Shown: one piece after another, positions 17,648 to 27,500 of the stretch
Position numbering within the stretch: position 1 is the stretch's first letter
Layout: every line of letters starts with the position of its first letter
Source of the DNA: Halorubrum salinum
GTDB taxonomy: Archaea > Halobacteriota > Halobacteria > Halobacteriales > Haloferacaceae
DNA: 64,000 nt
Assembly (NCBI RefSeq): GCF_024494575.1
Contig: NZ_JANHDO010000004.1
Span: 186,001-250,000 of the forward strand
Reading direction: 5' to 3'
Made by a program: the position numbers and the translations under genes
The notes under the pieces: model-generated
What the model was told of the DNA's origin: nothing
Databases searched by the model: none
What the model saw: only the letters and a program-made list of their open reading frames with translations

Positions 17648-19069
17648 TCAGTCGTCGGCTTCGGCGGCGATGGGGTCGTCGTCAGCGGACGATCCGTCTG
17701 CACCAGACGCGGCAGAATTTTCACCTTCCTCGTCGAGCCGGGGGAAGTTCTCGATCGTCTCGTCGCGGAAGGCGGCCTCGTCGAACGCGTACTCGCCGTC
17801 GAAGAAGTCGAGCACGGTCTGGACGTCGGTCATCGCGCTCTTCAGCGCCGTCGACGCGCCCGGGGAGGGCGTGATGTTGAACAGGATGCCGTCGCCTTCG
17901 ATCTTCGCTTCGCCCATGTCGAGCGTCTTGTTCTCGGTGTCGACGATCTGCGGGCGCACGCCGCCGTACCCCTTCGCGCGCTGGATGTCGTCGACCTCGA
18001 CGGTCGGCACGACCTTCTGGACGTGCGGGAGGAACGCGCGCTTGCCGAGCGCGGGGACGTCGTACGCGAGGTTCCGTACGACGAACGGGAAGAGGATGGG
18101 GTCGGCGAGGATGTTGGCGTAGCTCAGGACCGAGGAGACGTTGAGTCCGAACACGTCGGCGAAGTCGCTCACGGTCGAGATCTCGCCGCGTTCGAGCGCG
18201 GGCACGACCTTCGCGGTCGGGCCGAACCGCGTGACGCCGTCGTCGTGGACGTCGGCGTCGCCGTGGACCGCGGCGAAGGGGAGCTTCTTCATCTGGAGGG
18301 TGTACACCTTCCCGTTCAACAGGTCGCCGGCGAGGAAGAAGCTGCCCGCGACGGGCAGAAGCGACAGGTCCTCGCCGTAGCCCATCTCCTTCGCGAACTG
18401 GAGGCTGTGGGAGCCGGCGGTGACGACGACGGCGTCGGCCGCGAAGTCGCCGTCGTCGGTCTCGACGGTGAACCCGTCACCGCCCTCGTCGACGTTCCTT
18501 ACCTCGGTCCCGAGGTGGACGGAGACGCCGTCTTCCTCGCGGGCGTCCTCGACGAACGACCGCGCGACCGCGCCGTAGTCGACGACGTACCCGTCGGGCG
18601 TCTGGAGCGCCTTGAGTTCGGTTCCGGGGTCGCGCCCCTCGACGACCTTCGGCTCCAGCTCTTCGATCTCCTCGCGGCCGATCTCGCGCAGCTTCGGGAA
18701 GAGGTCGCCGAACCCCTCCTCGCGGTACCGCTGTTCCAGCTTCTCGACCTCCTCGTCGCCGACGCCGAGCACCATCTTGCTCCGCTTGCTGTGCATCTCG
18801 CGGTCCGGATCCGTGCCTTCGAGGTAGCCCGCGAGCAGCTCCGCGCCCTCCTTGACCTCCTCGGCCTTCTGAAGGGTGTAGTTCGTCTCGATGTCGCCGA
18901 AGTGCAGCGTCTGGGAGTTGTTCGTCCGGTGGGAGTTGACCGCCGCGATCTCCCGCTCTTTCTCGATCAGCGTCACGTCGTCGACGTCGGTGAACTTCGC
19001 CACCGTGTACAGAAGCGACGCCCCGCTGATCCCCCCGCCGACGATGATAAGGTCAGTGTTCTCGGACAT
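17648..19069 (-). CDS. mqo: malate:quinone oxidoreductase
   Basis: The 473-residue FAD protein matches malate:quinone oxidoreductase (Mqo), which oxidises malate to oxaloacetate and reduces menaquinone at the inner face of the membrane. It starts with the FAD dinucleotide motif LIIVGGGISGASL and continues NSHRTNNSQTLHFGDIETNYT, a signature of the family. The C-terminus contains ITPSPGASTALKSAM. An acidic Glu/Asp tail ends the protein. The length is close to the usual ~500. Minus-strand AT-rich sequence near 19125-19132 may be the TATA box about 60 nt upstream. Confidence 0.88.
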   Translation of the reverse strand: MSENTDLIIVGGGISGASLLYTVAKFTDVDDVTLIEKEREIAAVNSHRTNNSQTLHFGDIETNYTLQKAEEVKEGAELLAGYLEGTDPDREMHSKRSKMVLGVGDEEVEKLEQRYREEGFGDLFPKLREIGREEIEELEPKVVEGRDPGTELKALQTPDGYVVDYGAVARSFVEDAREEDGVSVHLGTEVRNVDEGGDGFTVETDDGDFAADAVVVTAGSHSLQFAKEMGYGEDLSLLPVAGSFFLAGDLLNGKVYTLQMKKLPFAAVHGDADVHDDGVTRFGPTAKVVPALERGEISTVSDFADVFGLNVSSVLSYANILADPILFPFVVRNLAYDVPALGKRAFLPHVQKVVPTVEVDDIQRAKGYGGVRPQIVDTENKTLDMGEAKIEGDGILFNITPSPGASTALKSAMTDVQTVLDFFDGEYAFDEAAFRDETIENFPRLDEEGENSAASGADGSSADDDPIAAEADD

Positions 19070-19211
19070 GCGTGGTGAAAGCTCTCACGTCCCGTGACGA
19101 CCTCCCCCGTTAACCATTTTACCATATACGCGCGGAATATGGCCGTAGAAGGCCTACAAACGTCGTTTAGAGTATACGACGATCGTCGAACCCCGCCGCG
19201 GCTGTGGCGGC

Positions 19212-19853
19212 TCACTCGTCCCGAGCGATCCGGTACCGCTCTCGGAGCCGTTCGAACAGGTCGCGGCCGGTGTCGGTCCGAATCCGCGGCTCGGTCGTCG
19301 CGAAGAACTCGTCGAGGTCGTCATACTCGTGAAACGCGTCCGGGTCGCCGGCGGCGGGGTCGTACCGATCGCCGCGCTCGTAGACCACGGCCTGTAGACA
19401 GACGTCGAGCAGATCGCACTCCTTGACGAGGACCGCCTCGGGCGACTCGCGGACCTCGTACTCTTCCCACGCGTCGCGAACGCGATCGGGGAGCGGTCCG
19501 GCGAGGGCGACCATCGCCTCGCGTTCCGCCGCCTCCTTGGCGTCCGAGTCCGGCGGCTCGGCCGTCGAGTCCGCGCGTGTCGCCACGTCGCCCGTCTCCG
19601 CCTCGGCGACGTCGTGGACGACCGCGAGCCGGAGCGCGCGGTCGAGGTCGACGCCCGGGAGGTCGGCGCGGAAGCGGTCGCCGAGCGCCACCACGAGGTA
19701 GGCGACGCCCCACGTGTGGGCGGCGACAGACTCGGGCGCGTCGACGCCGCGGAGCTGCCACCCCGTGCGCCGCTCGTCTTTGAGCGCGTAGGCGTCACAG
19801 AGAGCGTCGAGCGCGTCTTCGTCACCGTCTGCGGCGGAGTCGTCCGAGTCCAT
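19212..19853 (-). CDS. HD-domain hydrolase, 5'-deoxynucleotidase-like
   Basis: The 213-residue protein has an HD domain of the YfbR/HDDC2 type. The metal ligands are visible as AAHTWGVAYLV, the LAVVHDVAEAETGD HD pair, and a downstream KECDLLDV aspartate. Relatives dephosphorylate deoxyribonucleoside 5'-monophosphates. The gene follows a purine-type phosphoribosyltransferase by 13 nt on the same strand, so the two are likely co-transcribed and a nucleotide-salvage role fits. The N-terminus is an acidic disordered leader. Confidence 0.82.
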   Translation of the reverse strand: MDSDDSAADGDEDALDALCDAYALKDERRTGWQLRGVDAPESVAAHTWGVAYLVVALGDRFRADLPGVDLDRALRLAVVHDVAEAETGDVATRADSTAEPPDSDAKEAAEREAMVALAGPLPDRVRDAWEEYEVRESPEAVLVKECDLLDVCLQAVVYERGDRYDPAAGDPDAFHEYDDLDEFFATTEPRIRTDTGRDLFERLRERYRIARDE

Positions 19854-19866
19854 CGTCGAGTGCGGG

Positions 19867-20562
19867 CTACTCGGCGAGGGTCCAGCTGTCCTCGCCGACG
19901 GGCGCAGCCACGTCTCGCCGGACCATCTCCTCGATCACCTCGCCGAGCCGGTCGGGCTGGGCGACCTCCATCTCGATGCGGCCGATACCGTGATACTCCT
20001 CGAGGTAGTGACGGATGGCCTCCCGGTCGAAGACGGTCTCGTCGGCGCGCTCCATCGCCCCCTCGGTGAGGTCGATCATGTCCTCGACGAAGTTCCACGG
20101 GTAGACGACCCACGTCCACTGTTCGAGCCGTTCGCCGACGAAGTCCGGCTGGAACTCGGAGGTGCCGAGAAGCTGGAGCGTGGCGGTGCGCACGTCGCCC
20201 GCGTCCCGGTCTTCGACGTACTCTTCGGCCCGACGGATCGACCCGCCCGTGTCCGCGATGTCGTCGATGATCAGGACGTTCTTCCCCTCGACCGAGCCCT
20301 CCGGCATGGGGTAGCGGATCTGCGGCTCGTCGGTCTTCTCCGCGGCTCCGACGTAGTGTTCCATCTTGAGGCTCGTCAGGTCGTCGAGCCCGAGGAAGTC
20401 GCAGATACATCGGCCCGCGAACCAGCCGCCGCGCGCCAGCGCGACGACGACGTCCGGCTCGAAGTCGGCGCGCTTCACCGCGTTCGAGACGTTGCGGCAG
20501 AGCCCGTAGATGTACTCCCAGTTGGTGAGGGTGCAGTCGAAGTCGTCCGGGAGGTCGCTCAT
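19867..20562 (-). CDS. phosphoribosyltransferase
   Basis: The 231-residue protein is a type I phosphoribosyltransferase with the PRPP-binding loop VLIIDDIADTGGS and an N-terminal VVVALARGGWFAGRCICDFLG segment typical of xanthine/hypoxanthine-type enzymes. Start ATG 20562 (MSDLPDDFDCT) is chosen because a TATA-like CCTTATCA lies 27 nt upstream and the longer form adds unrelated residues. The C-terminal ~90 residues extend past the core fold. The precise base is not evident. It is divergent from gatB and precedes the HD hydrolase. Confidence 0.83.
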   Translation of the reverse strand: MSDLPDDFDCTLTNWEYIYGLCRNVSNAVKRADFEPDVVVALARGGWFAGRCICDFLGLDDLTSLKMEHYVGAAEKTDEPQIRYPMPEGSVEGKNVLIIDDIADTGGSIRRAEEYVEDRDAGDVRTATLQLLGTSEFQPDFVGERLEQWTWVVYPWNFVEDMIDLTEGAMERADETVFDREAIRHYLEEYHGIGRIEMEVAQPDRLGEVIEEMVRRDVAAPVGEDSWTLAE

Positions 20563-20584
20563 ACGCCCGTTCGTCCCACCCGCG

Positions 20585-20635
20585 CGCTGATAAGGGTTTA
20601 GCAACGTCCCCAGAGCGGTCCCGACACGATTTAGG
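20585..20635. promoter_or_regulatory. divergent leaderless promoters, phosphoribosyltransferase / gatB
   Basis: The minus-strand CCTTATCA (20585-20592) lies about 27 nt before the phosphoribosyltransferase start. The plus-strand ATTTAGG (20629-20635) lies 28 nt before the gatB ATG. Both spacings fit leaderless archaeal mRNAs. Confidence 0.5.
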
Positions 20636-20659
20636 TGGCCCGCTCACAACGGGTCGGTA

Positions 20660-22147
20660 ATGAGTACGCAGGCCGCGACGGCGGAGCGAACCGTCGTGAT
20701 CGGGCTGGAGGTCCACGTCCAGCTCGAGACCGACACGAAGATCTTCTGCGGCTGCTCGACGGAGCCCGGAGACGACGAGGAGCCGAACACGCGCACCTGT
20801 CCGACCTGTCTCGGGCTGCCGGGCGCGCTGCCGGTCCTCAACGAGGGGGCGGTCGAGGCCGCGGTGAAGATCGGGAAGGCGATCGACGCCGAGATCCCGG
20901 AGACGACGACGTTCCACCGGAAGAACTACTACTACCCCGATCTGCCGAAGAACTTCCAGCTCACCCAGTACGACGCGCCGATCTGTCAGGCCGGCGAGCT
21001 GGAGGTCCGCGCCGACGACGAGACGCGCACCATCGGGATCACCCGCGCGCACCTGGAGGAGGACCCCGGCAGCATCCAGCACGCCGGCGGCTCCATCGAG
21101 AACGCCACGCACACGCTCGTCAACTACAACCGCGCGGGCACCCCGCTCATGGAGATCGTCACCGAGCCGGACTTCCGGTCGCCGGCCGAGACGCGAGCCT
21201 TCCTCGCCAAGCTGGAGGAAGTGCTGGAGTATCTCGGCGTCTTCGACCCCACCCGTGACGGGAGCCTGCGCGTCGACGCCAACGTCTCGCTCGTATCGGA
21301 GGAGGACGTCGCCGACGACGGGACCATCACCGACGAGGCGCTCGCCGCCGCCAACCGCGCCGAGGTGAAGAACATCTCCAGTCACAAGGGCGCAGAGCAG
21401 GCGCTCGCGTACGAGGTCACCAGACAGGAGAACGTCCTCCGGCGCGGCCGCGAGATCGAACAGGAGACCCGACACTGGGACGAGGCGCGCGGCGTCACCG
21501 TCTCGATGCGCTCGAAGGAGGCCGAGAAGGACTACCGCTACTTCCGCGAGGCGGACCTGCCCGCGCTGGAGGTGGCGGACTGGAAGGACCGGATCGCGAT
21601 CCCGGAGCTTCCCGACGCCCGCCGCGAGCGCTTCCGCGAGGAGTACGGGCTCGACCGCGAGGCCGCCTCGAAGCTCACTTCCACGAAGGCGGTCGCGGAC
21701 TTCTTCGAGGACATCGCGGGCGAGTTCGACCCCGACCTCGCCGCGACGTGGGTCGCGGACAACCTCCTCGGCGAGCTCAACTACCGAGAGATGCAGATTA
21801 CGGACGTCGAGGGTCGGCTCGGCGAGTTCACGCGCCTGATCGAACTGGTCGCGGCGGAGGAGCTGACGGTGAAGAACGCCGAGGAGGTCGTCCTCCGCGA
21901 GATGCTCGACGAGGGCGACGACCCCGAGACCGTCATCGAGCGCGAGGGGCTCGGCAAGGCCGAAAGCGACGAAGTCGAGAGCGCGGTCGAAGCCGCCATC
22001 GAGGAGAACCCCGACGCGGTCGCCGACTACCGCGACGGCGACGAGGGCGCGATCAACTTCCTCGTCGGGCAGGTGATGCAGGCGACCGGCGGCAGCGCCG
22101 ACCCCGGCGACGTGAACGGGCTGCTCCGCGAGGAGCTGGACGGGTAA
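20660..22147 (+). CDS. gatB: Asp-tRNA(Asn)/Glu-tRNA(Gln) amidotransferase subunit B
   Basis: The 495-residue protein is GatB, which phosphorylates mischarged Glu-tRNA(Gln) or Asp-tRNA(Asn) and transfers ammonia from GatA. It shows VVIGLEVHVQLETDTKIFCGC with the zinc-binding CPTCLGLPGALPVLN, the YYPDLPKNFQLTQYD motif and RAGTPLMEIVTEPD. The C-terminal GatB/Yqey domain (about 350-495) binds the tRNA. The length is normal. gatA and gatC are not in the window. A SAMP2-like gene starts 34 nt downstream. Confidence 0.97.
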   Translation: MSTQAATAERTVVIGLEVHVQLETDTKIFCGCSTEPGDDEEPNTRTCPTCLGLPGALPVLNEGAVEAAVKIGKAIDAEIPETTTFHRKNYYYPDLPKNFQLTQYDAPICQAGELEVRADDETRTIGITRAHLEEDPGSIQHAGGSIENATHTLVNYNRAGTPLMEIVTEPDFRSPAETRAFLAKLEEVLEYLGVFDPTRDGSLRVDANVSLVSEEDVADDGTITDEALAAANRAEVKNISSHKGAEQALAYEVTRQENVLRRGREIEQETRHWDEARGVTVSMRSKEAEKDYRYFREADLPALEVADWKDRIAIPELPDARRERFREEYGLDREAASKLTSTKAVADFFEDIAGEFDPDLAATWVADNLLGELNYREMQITDVEGRLGEFTRLIELVAAEELTVKNAEEVVLREMLDEGDDPETVIEREGLGKAESDEVESAVEAAIEENPDAVADYRDGDEGAINFLVGQVMQATGGSADPGDVNGLLREELDG

Positions 22148-22181
22148 TCGCCGTGCCCAGCAGCGTCGAGGCGCGCCGCCG

Positions 22182-22430
22182 ATGAACGTACGCGTGCGGG
22201 TCGTCGGCGGGGAGACGGAGCGGATCGACCTCCCCGACGACGCCACCTACGACGACCTGATCCGCGCCGCGGGCTACCATCCCCAAGAGGCGTCCGCGCT
22301 CGTCGACGGCTCGCCCGTCCCCGGCGACCGCGTCGTCGACGCCGACGAAGTCAAGCTCCTGCGGCTGATCAAGGGCGGCTCGACCGACCGACCGGCGCAG
22401 TCGCACGCCGCGACCGGCGACGACGCGTGA
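22182..22430 (+). CDS. samp2: SAMP2-like ubiquitin-fold modifier with C-terminal extension
   Basis: The first 66 residues match haloarchaeal SAMP2, a beta-grasp protein used both for tRNA thiolation and as a lysine-linked protein modifier. They start MNVRVRVVGGE, continue LVDGSPVPGD and end at the LRLIKGG diglycine (G65-G66). Unlike typical SAMP2, the frame continues 16 residues (STDRPAQ...GDDA) past the diglycine. A protease would have to expose GG before activation by UbaA, which is also encoded in this window (44729-45541). The stop overlaps the next gene's GTG by 3 nt, so the frame looks genuine. Confidence 0.85.
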   Translation: MNVRVRVVGGETERIDLPDDATYDDLIRAAGYHPQEASALVDGSPVPGDRVVDADEVKLLRLIKGGSTDRPAQSHAATGDDA

Positions 22431-22912
22431 GCGGAGAGCGCGATCCGGGCGGTCCGCCGCGAGACCCTCCCGACGGGTTCGCTGTGGAACCCGCCACTCC
22501 TGACGACCGGCTCGACGTCCTTCGCGTGCTCGACGCCGCGATGTTAGAGACGGACGCCGCGGCCCTCGACGACGCAGTCGACCGCGGCGACGCGCTGGTG
22601 GCGAGCTTCGATCGGACGGACGCGGTCGTCGGCGCGCTGGTCGCGGTGCGACGGGGGCCGGAACAGCTCCACGTCGACGCCGTCGCGATCCGTCGGTCGC
22701 GTCGCGGTCGCGGGATCGGTTCCGCGCTCGTCGCGACCGCGGTTCGGCGGGCCGAGCGAGACCCGGAAGTCGGGGTCGTCACCGCCGAGTTCGACGCCGA
22801 ACTGGAGGAGTTCTATCGCGACCTCGGGTTCGAGGTCGTCACGGAGAGAGACGGCGAGTCGGGCGGTCGGCTCCGGGGCAGTCGTCGAGTCGACGAGGGG
22901 CCCTCCCGCTGA
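22427..22912 (+). CDS. GNAT family N-acetyltransferase
   Basis: The 161-residue protein is a GCN5-related acetyltransferase. The acetyl-CoA pyrophosphate loop appears as RRSRRGRGIGSALV, and the C-terminal FYRDLGFEVV segment is typical. Its GTG start overlaps the stop of the SAMP2-like gene (GTGA), so translation is coupled. The N-terminal ~20 residues are Pro/Asp-rich. The acetyl acceptor is unknown. Coupling to a protein modifier is suggestive, as both touch amino groups, but this is only context. Confidence 0.85.
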   Translation: MSGERDPGGPPRDPPDGFAVEPATPDDRLDVLRVLDAAMLETDAAALDDAVDRGDALVASFDRTDAVVGALVAVRRGPEQLHVDAVAIRRSRRGRGIGSALVATAVRRAERDPEVGVVTAEFDAELEEFYRDLGFEVVTERDGESGGRLRGSRRVDEGPSR

Positions 22913-22934
22913 TCGGTCCCCGCCCCGTCGCCGC

Positions 22935-23729
22935 TCACGCGCGAACGACGAGCACGGAGAGGTCGGAGAAGGCGGTGTCGTCGGGGCCGTCGCCCCCGGC
23001 CCCGTCGGCGAGCGTTCCGAGGTCGGTCCGAGTGATCCGCTCGTCGGGGTGTGTCAGCCGCTCGCAGACGATTGCTTCGCGGGTCCGGTCGGCTCCGGCG
23101 TCGACGAGGTCGGCCGCAACGTCCTCGGGCATCCAGTCGTACGGCCGCGGGATCACGATCAGGTGGCGGTCGCCGACGGCCTCCCGGAGGCGCGCGAGCG
23201 CTGACGAGAGGTCGCCTCTGACGTGGAGCGTCTCGAAGACCGAGTCTTCGAGCGGCGTGCGGGCGCGGCTCGCGGCCATCTGCACCGAGGAGATGCCGGG
23301 GACGACGCGGACCGGCGCGTCGACCGCGGCCTCGACCTTCCCGAGGAACTGGTAGCCTGAGTGGTTCGGGTCGCCCATGAGCACGGCGACGCCGCGCGCG
23401 CCGTCGGCGACGCGGGCGGCGAACCGGCCGAGCGCCGCGGGCTCGTCGCGGTACCCGCAGGTGATGAGCTCCGCGTCGGTCTCGTCGGCGACGAACTCGA
23501 CCACGGTCTCGAAGCCGACGACCACGTCCGCCTCGCGGAGCAGCCGCCCCGCGCGCCGGGTCAGGAACTCGGTGTTGCCGGGACCGATCCCGACGGCGTG
23601 GACCGGCGGTTCACCGTCGGACTCCGCGTCGCGTCGCGACGGCTCGGGCGCTGCGCTCGCCGCCTCGGCCGGGGAGTCGGGGAGGTCGGGGACGGGGTCG
23701 TCGGAGCCGTCGGAGTCGTCGCCGGTCAC
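22935..23729 (-). CDS. cbiE: cobalt-precorrin-7 C5-methyltransferase CbiE
   Basis: The 264-residue protein has an acidic N-terminal leader (about 40 residues) followed by a tetrapyrrole methylase fold: AVGIGPGNTEFLTRRA, the SAM-binding GDPNHSGYQFL, and VPGISSVQMAASR. This pattern is that of CbiE, which methylates C5 of the corrin ring. The partner CbiT (C15 methylation and decarboxylation) is separate at 39417-40031, unlike the fused CobL. The GTG start overlaps the cbiC stop by 4 nt. It is the last gene of the cobN-cbiC-cbiE operon. Confidence 0.85.
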   Translation of the reverse strand: MTGDDSDGSDDPVPDLPDSPAEAASAAPEPSRRDAESDGEPPVHAVGIGPGNTEFLTRRAGRLLREADVVVGFETVVEFVADETDAELITCGYRDEPAALGRFAARVADGARGVAVLMGDPNHSGYQFLGKVEAAVDAPVRVVPGISSVQMAASRARTPLEDSVFETLHVRGDLSSALARLREAVGDRHLIVIPRPYDWMPEDVAADLVDAGADRTREAIVCERLTHPDERITRTDLGTLADGAGGDGPDDTAFSDLSVLVVRA

Positions 23730-24472
23730 AGGTCGATCTCCCCCTCCCGGGCGTCGCTCGCGACGTGGACTAGCTCGTTCGTCAGCCCGGCGGCGAGGCC
23801 GCTGCCGCCGCGCCGGCCCACGTTGGTCACGGCGGGCACGCCGTGTGCGGCGCAGACCTCGCGGAGCCGCTCGCGCGAGTCCGCGGCCTTCACGAAGCCG
23901 ACGGGCGTGGCGACGACGACCGCCGGCCGCGTGCCGTCCTCGATGCAGTCGGCGAGCGCGAGCGCCGCGGTCGGCGCGTTCCCGACGACGGCGATCGCGC
24001 CGTCGTAGACGCCCTCGCTGTCGAGTTCGAGCACGGCCGCCGCGGTCCGGGTCATCCCGGTCTCGGCGGCCAGCTCCGCGCCGTTGCCGATCGCCTTGCG
24101 CACCGCACAGTCGTGGCCGCGGCCGGTGATCCCGGCTTTCACCATCGTGATGTCGGTCACGATCGGCCGCTCGTCGAGCACCGCTCTCGCGCCCGCGCGG
24201 ACCGGTTCGCTCTCGTCCGCGCCGATGAAGCGAACGAGGTGCTGGAACTCCGGATCTCCGGTCGCGTGGACCGACTTCGCGCGCAGGCGGTCCGCGAGCG
24301 TCTCCTGCGGAACCAGCTCGTGGACGCGGTCCATGCTGGTCTCGGCGATGTCCATCGCCGCCTCGGTCGTCGCTCCGAGGTCGGCGTACGCCTCGCGGTC
24401 GCCGGAGCCGCCGTCATCGGCCGTTTCGGGCGTCGTTGCCGTCGCGTCGGGTGTCTCTGGTGTGTCGCTCAT
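23726..24472 (-). CDS. cbiC: cobalt-precorrin-8 methylmutase CbiC
   Basis: This 248-residue protein is CbiC/CobH, which moves the methyl group from C11 to C12 to give cobyrinate. After an acidic leader it reads DIAETSMDRVHELVP, then FQHLVRFIG, DITMVKAGI, and NAPTAALALADCIEDG with PVGFVKAADSRERL, all typical of the family. The active-site His in the FQHLVRF region is present. It lies 41 nt downstream of cobN on the same strand and overlaps cbiE by 4 nt. Confidence 0.93.
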   Translation of the reverse strand: MSDTPETPDATATTPETADDGGSGDREAYADLGATTEAAMDIAETSMDRVHELVPQETLADRLRAKSVHATGDPEFQHLVRFIGADESEPVRAGARAVLDERPIVTDITMVKAGITGRGHDCAVRKAIGNGAELAAETGMTRTAAAVLELDSEGVYDGAIAVVGNAPTAALALADCIEDGTRPAVVVATPVGFVKAADSRERLREVCAAHGVPAVTNVGRRGGSGLAAGLTNELVHVASDAREGEIDL

Positions 24473-24473
24473 G

Positions 24474-24513
24474 ATGAGATGATGGTGGTCGGAATGAGGT
24501 GATGGTGGTCAGA
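24474..24513. repeat. 20-nt tandem duplication between cobN and cbiC
   Basis: Two adjacent, imperfect ~20-nt copies (TGAGATGATGGTGGTCGGAA and TGAGGTGATGGTGGTCAGAT) fill most of the 41-nt gap between the cobN stop and the cbiC start. On the coding strand each copy ends near a CTCAT, so they look like a slippage duplication in the leader of cbiC. Confidence 0.7.
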
Positions 24514-27500
24514 TCAGTCGTCGTCGCCGGCGCGGCCCGCGAGCGCGTCCGCGTCGCCCCGCGATTCGCGCTCCTCGATCGCCCCCTCGGCGCGGAGGTT
24601 CAGGTCGCGCAGGCGCTCTTCCGTCTCCGCGTCGGCGTCCCACAGCCCGCGGTCTATCGCCTCTCCAAGCGTGTCGGTGATCGAGTCGAGCGCCCACGGG
24701 TTCACGTCCGAGAGCCACTCGCGGCGGTCCTCGTCGAAGGCGTACGCGTCCGCGACGGCCTCCCAGAGCGCGTCGCTCACGACGCCGGTGGTGGCGTCCC
24801 AGCCGAGCACCACGTCGACCGTCGAGGAGAGGTCGCCCGCGCCCTTGTAGCCGTGCTCCTCCATCGAGTCGAGCCAGCGCGGGTTCAGCACGCGCGAGCG
24901 CAGCGCCTTGCGGACCTTCTCCTCGTTGGTGTAGACGCGCACGTCGTCGGGGTCCGCGGAGTCGCCGACGTAGGAGGCGGGCTCTTCGCCCGCGTGCTCC
25001 GTGACCGCGGTGATGAACCCGCCGTGGAACGCGTACCAGTCCGAGGAGTCGAACTCGTCCTGCTCGTCCGTGTCCTCGATCTTCACGGTCGCCTCGACGC
25101 CGGAGAGCCGGCGCTCGAAGGCGTCGTGCGTCTCGGTCACGCGGCCGCGCTTGCCGAGCGCGTAGCCGCCCCACTGAGTGTACACGTCGGCGAGGTCGGA
25201 GCGGTCCTCCCACTCGCCCTCGTCGACCGCCTTGTTCGTCCCCGCGCCGTAGCCGCCGGGCGTCGTGGTGAACACCCGGTGCGTCGCGGCCGACTCGGGG
25301 TCGTCGACGCCCGCGGCCGCGAGCTCCTCCGTCTCCTCCTCGACGTGTTTCTTCACGTAGTTCATCGCGTGGGACTCGTCGAGGTCGACCACGGCGTCGA
25401 CCGCGTCGTGGATCACGCCCGCGGCCGCGGGGAAGGCGTCGCGGAAGAGCCCGGAGACGCGCGTCGTCACGTCGATCCGCGGCCGGTCAAGCACCTCCAG
25501 CGGGATCGGTTCCACGTCCTCGACGCGGCCGGCGTCGGACCACACCGGCTCGACGCCCATCAGCGCGAGAACCTGCGCGATCGTCTCGCCGCGCGTCCGG
25601 ACCGTCGGCGTCCCCCACGCGACGACGCCGATCTCCTCGGGGTACGCTCCTTCGTCATCCAGATGTCGATCCAACACGCCCTCCGCGACCTCCCGGCCCA
25701 CGTCCCACGCGGCGCGCGCGGGCACCTTCCGCGGGTCGAGCGTGTAGAAGTTCCGGCCGGAGGGGAGGAGATCGACGCCGCCGCGGGTCGGCGCGCCGCT
25801 CCCGCCCGGCGGGACGTACTCGCCGGCGAGTGCGTCGGCGACGTTGCCGACCTCGGCGCGAGCGCCGCCGACGCGCGGGGCGGCCTCCTCGCAAATGTAC
25901 GCGAGCGCCTCGCGGAGGTCGTCGTGCGCGCCGGACCGCGCCCGGGCGTCGCCGATCGTGTCGACGTCGACGACGAGCAGATTCATGTTCACCTCGTCGT
26001 CCGGTCCCGCCTCCCGCTCGGACTCCGGCACGTCGAAGCCGCGCTCGGCGAGCGTCGCGACGAGGTCGCAGCTCACCTCGTGGACGCGGTCGGCCGCCTC
26101 CGCGTAGGTCATACCAAGCTCATCGTCGTACGCGCCGGGGCGCTCGCGCATCTGATCGTAGTCGACTCCCAGCACGCCGGCGACCGATTCGCGGAGGCTC
26201 GGCGCGCCGGGGTTCTCTAACCGGGTGAGCGCGACGAGATACTCCACGAGCCGGTCGTCCGCGGGCGGCTCGCCGAGGGTGTGCAGCCCCATCCGGATCT
26301 GAGTGGTCTTCACGTCGGTCAGGTACGCGTGGATCCGCTCGATCAGGTCGTCGATGGCGAGGTCTGCGCCCGCCACCTCGCCCTCCGCGAGCGTCGATCC
26401 GGCCTCGTCGGGGCCGCGCACGTCCGCCTTCTGCTCTATCTCGCCGTCGATCCCCAGCTCGACCGCGAGGTCCAGTTCGTCGACCGTCTCCCGGATCCGG
26501 CGTTCGAGCCGCTCGCCGTCGTCGGGGCGCGCGTCGGTCGTCCCGGCCTCGCGGTACTGGTTCGCCAGCTCCTCCAGCTCCGCGAGGTCGTCGTAGGTGC
26601 CGGCGTTCGCCATCGGCGGCGTGAGGTGGTCGACGACGGCGGCGTACGACCGGCGCTTCGCCTGCGTCCCCTCGCCGGGGTTGTTGATCACGTAGGGGTA
26701 GACGTTCGGGAGATCAGAGATTAGCTGGTCGGGCGCGGACGACGCGTCCAGTCCGACGGTCTTGCCCGGGAGCCACTCCAGCGAGCCGTGGGTGCCCATG
26801 TGGACGACCGCGTCGGCGTCGAACGACTCGCGGAGCCAGCGGTAGAAGGCGACGTAGTCGTGGGGGGGTTGCAGGTCGGAGTCGTGGTACACCTTCGAGG
26901 GGTCCATCCCGAACCCGCGCGGGGGCTGGACCGTGACGAGCACGTTCCCGAACTCGACGCCCGGGATCGCGAACGGGCGGTCGGGCGGGTCGCCCCACTC
27001 GTCGAGGACCGCCTCGCGGAAGCCGTCGTCGAGGCCGTCGAACCACTCTCGGTAGATTGCGGGCGAGACGGTGTCGACGCTCAGCTCGCGAACGTCCTCG
27101 GGCGCGACCCAGCGGTCGTCGAGGGTGAGCTGCGAGGTGAGCGCGTCGATGAGCGCCGCGCCGTCAGTCGGGGGGCCCGCCTCGGCGTCGCCGGCGCCCG
27201 CCGCTCCCGTTTCGCCCGCTCCGAGGTCGTACCCCCGCTCGTCGAGCTCTCCGAGCAGGTTCGCGGTGCTCGCGGGCGTGTCGAGGCCGAACGCCGTGCC
27301 GATGCCGTCGTCGCTCGGCGGGTAGTTGTGGAGGACGACCGCCACGCGCGCCTCGTCGGTCGGGCAGTGTCGGAGCCGCGCCCAGTTGGCCGCGAGCGAC
27401 GCGACGTGGTCGACCCGGTCGTCGATCGGGTAGTGCTGTTTCGGGGCCGAGCCGATCCCCGCCGCGTCGTCCGCGCGCTCCTTTCCGGAGATGGGGTGGG

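Noticed and set aside
22380-22430. Frameshift explaining the extra tail of the SAMP2-like protein
   Set aside because: The frame ends in a GTGA overlap with the next gene, which argues for a genuine stop; a strain comparison would still be useful.
24474-24513. CRISPR-like repeat
   Set aside because: There are only two adjacent copies without spacers or cas genes.
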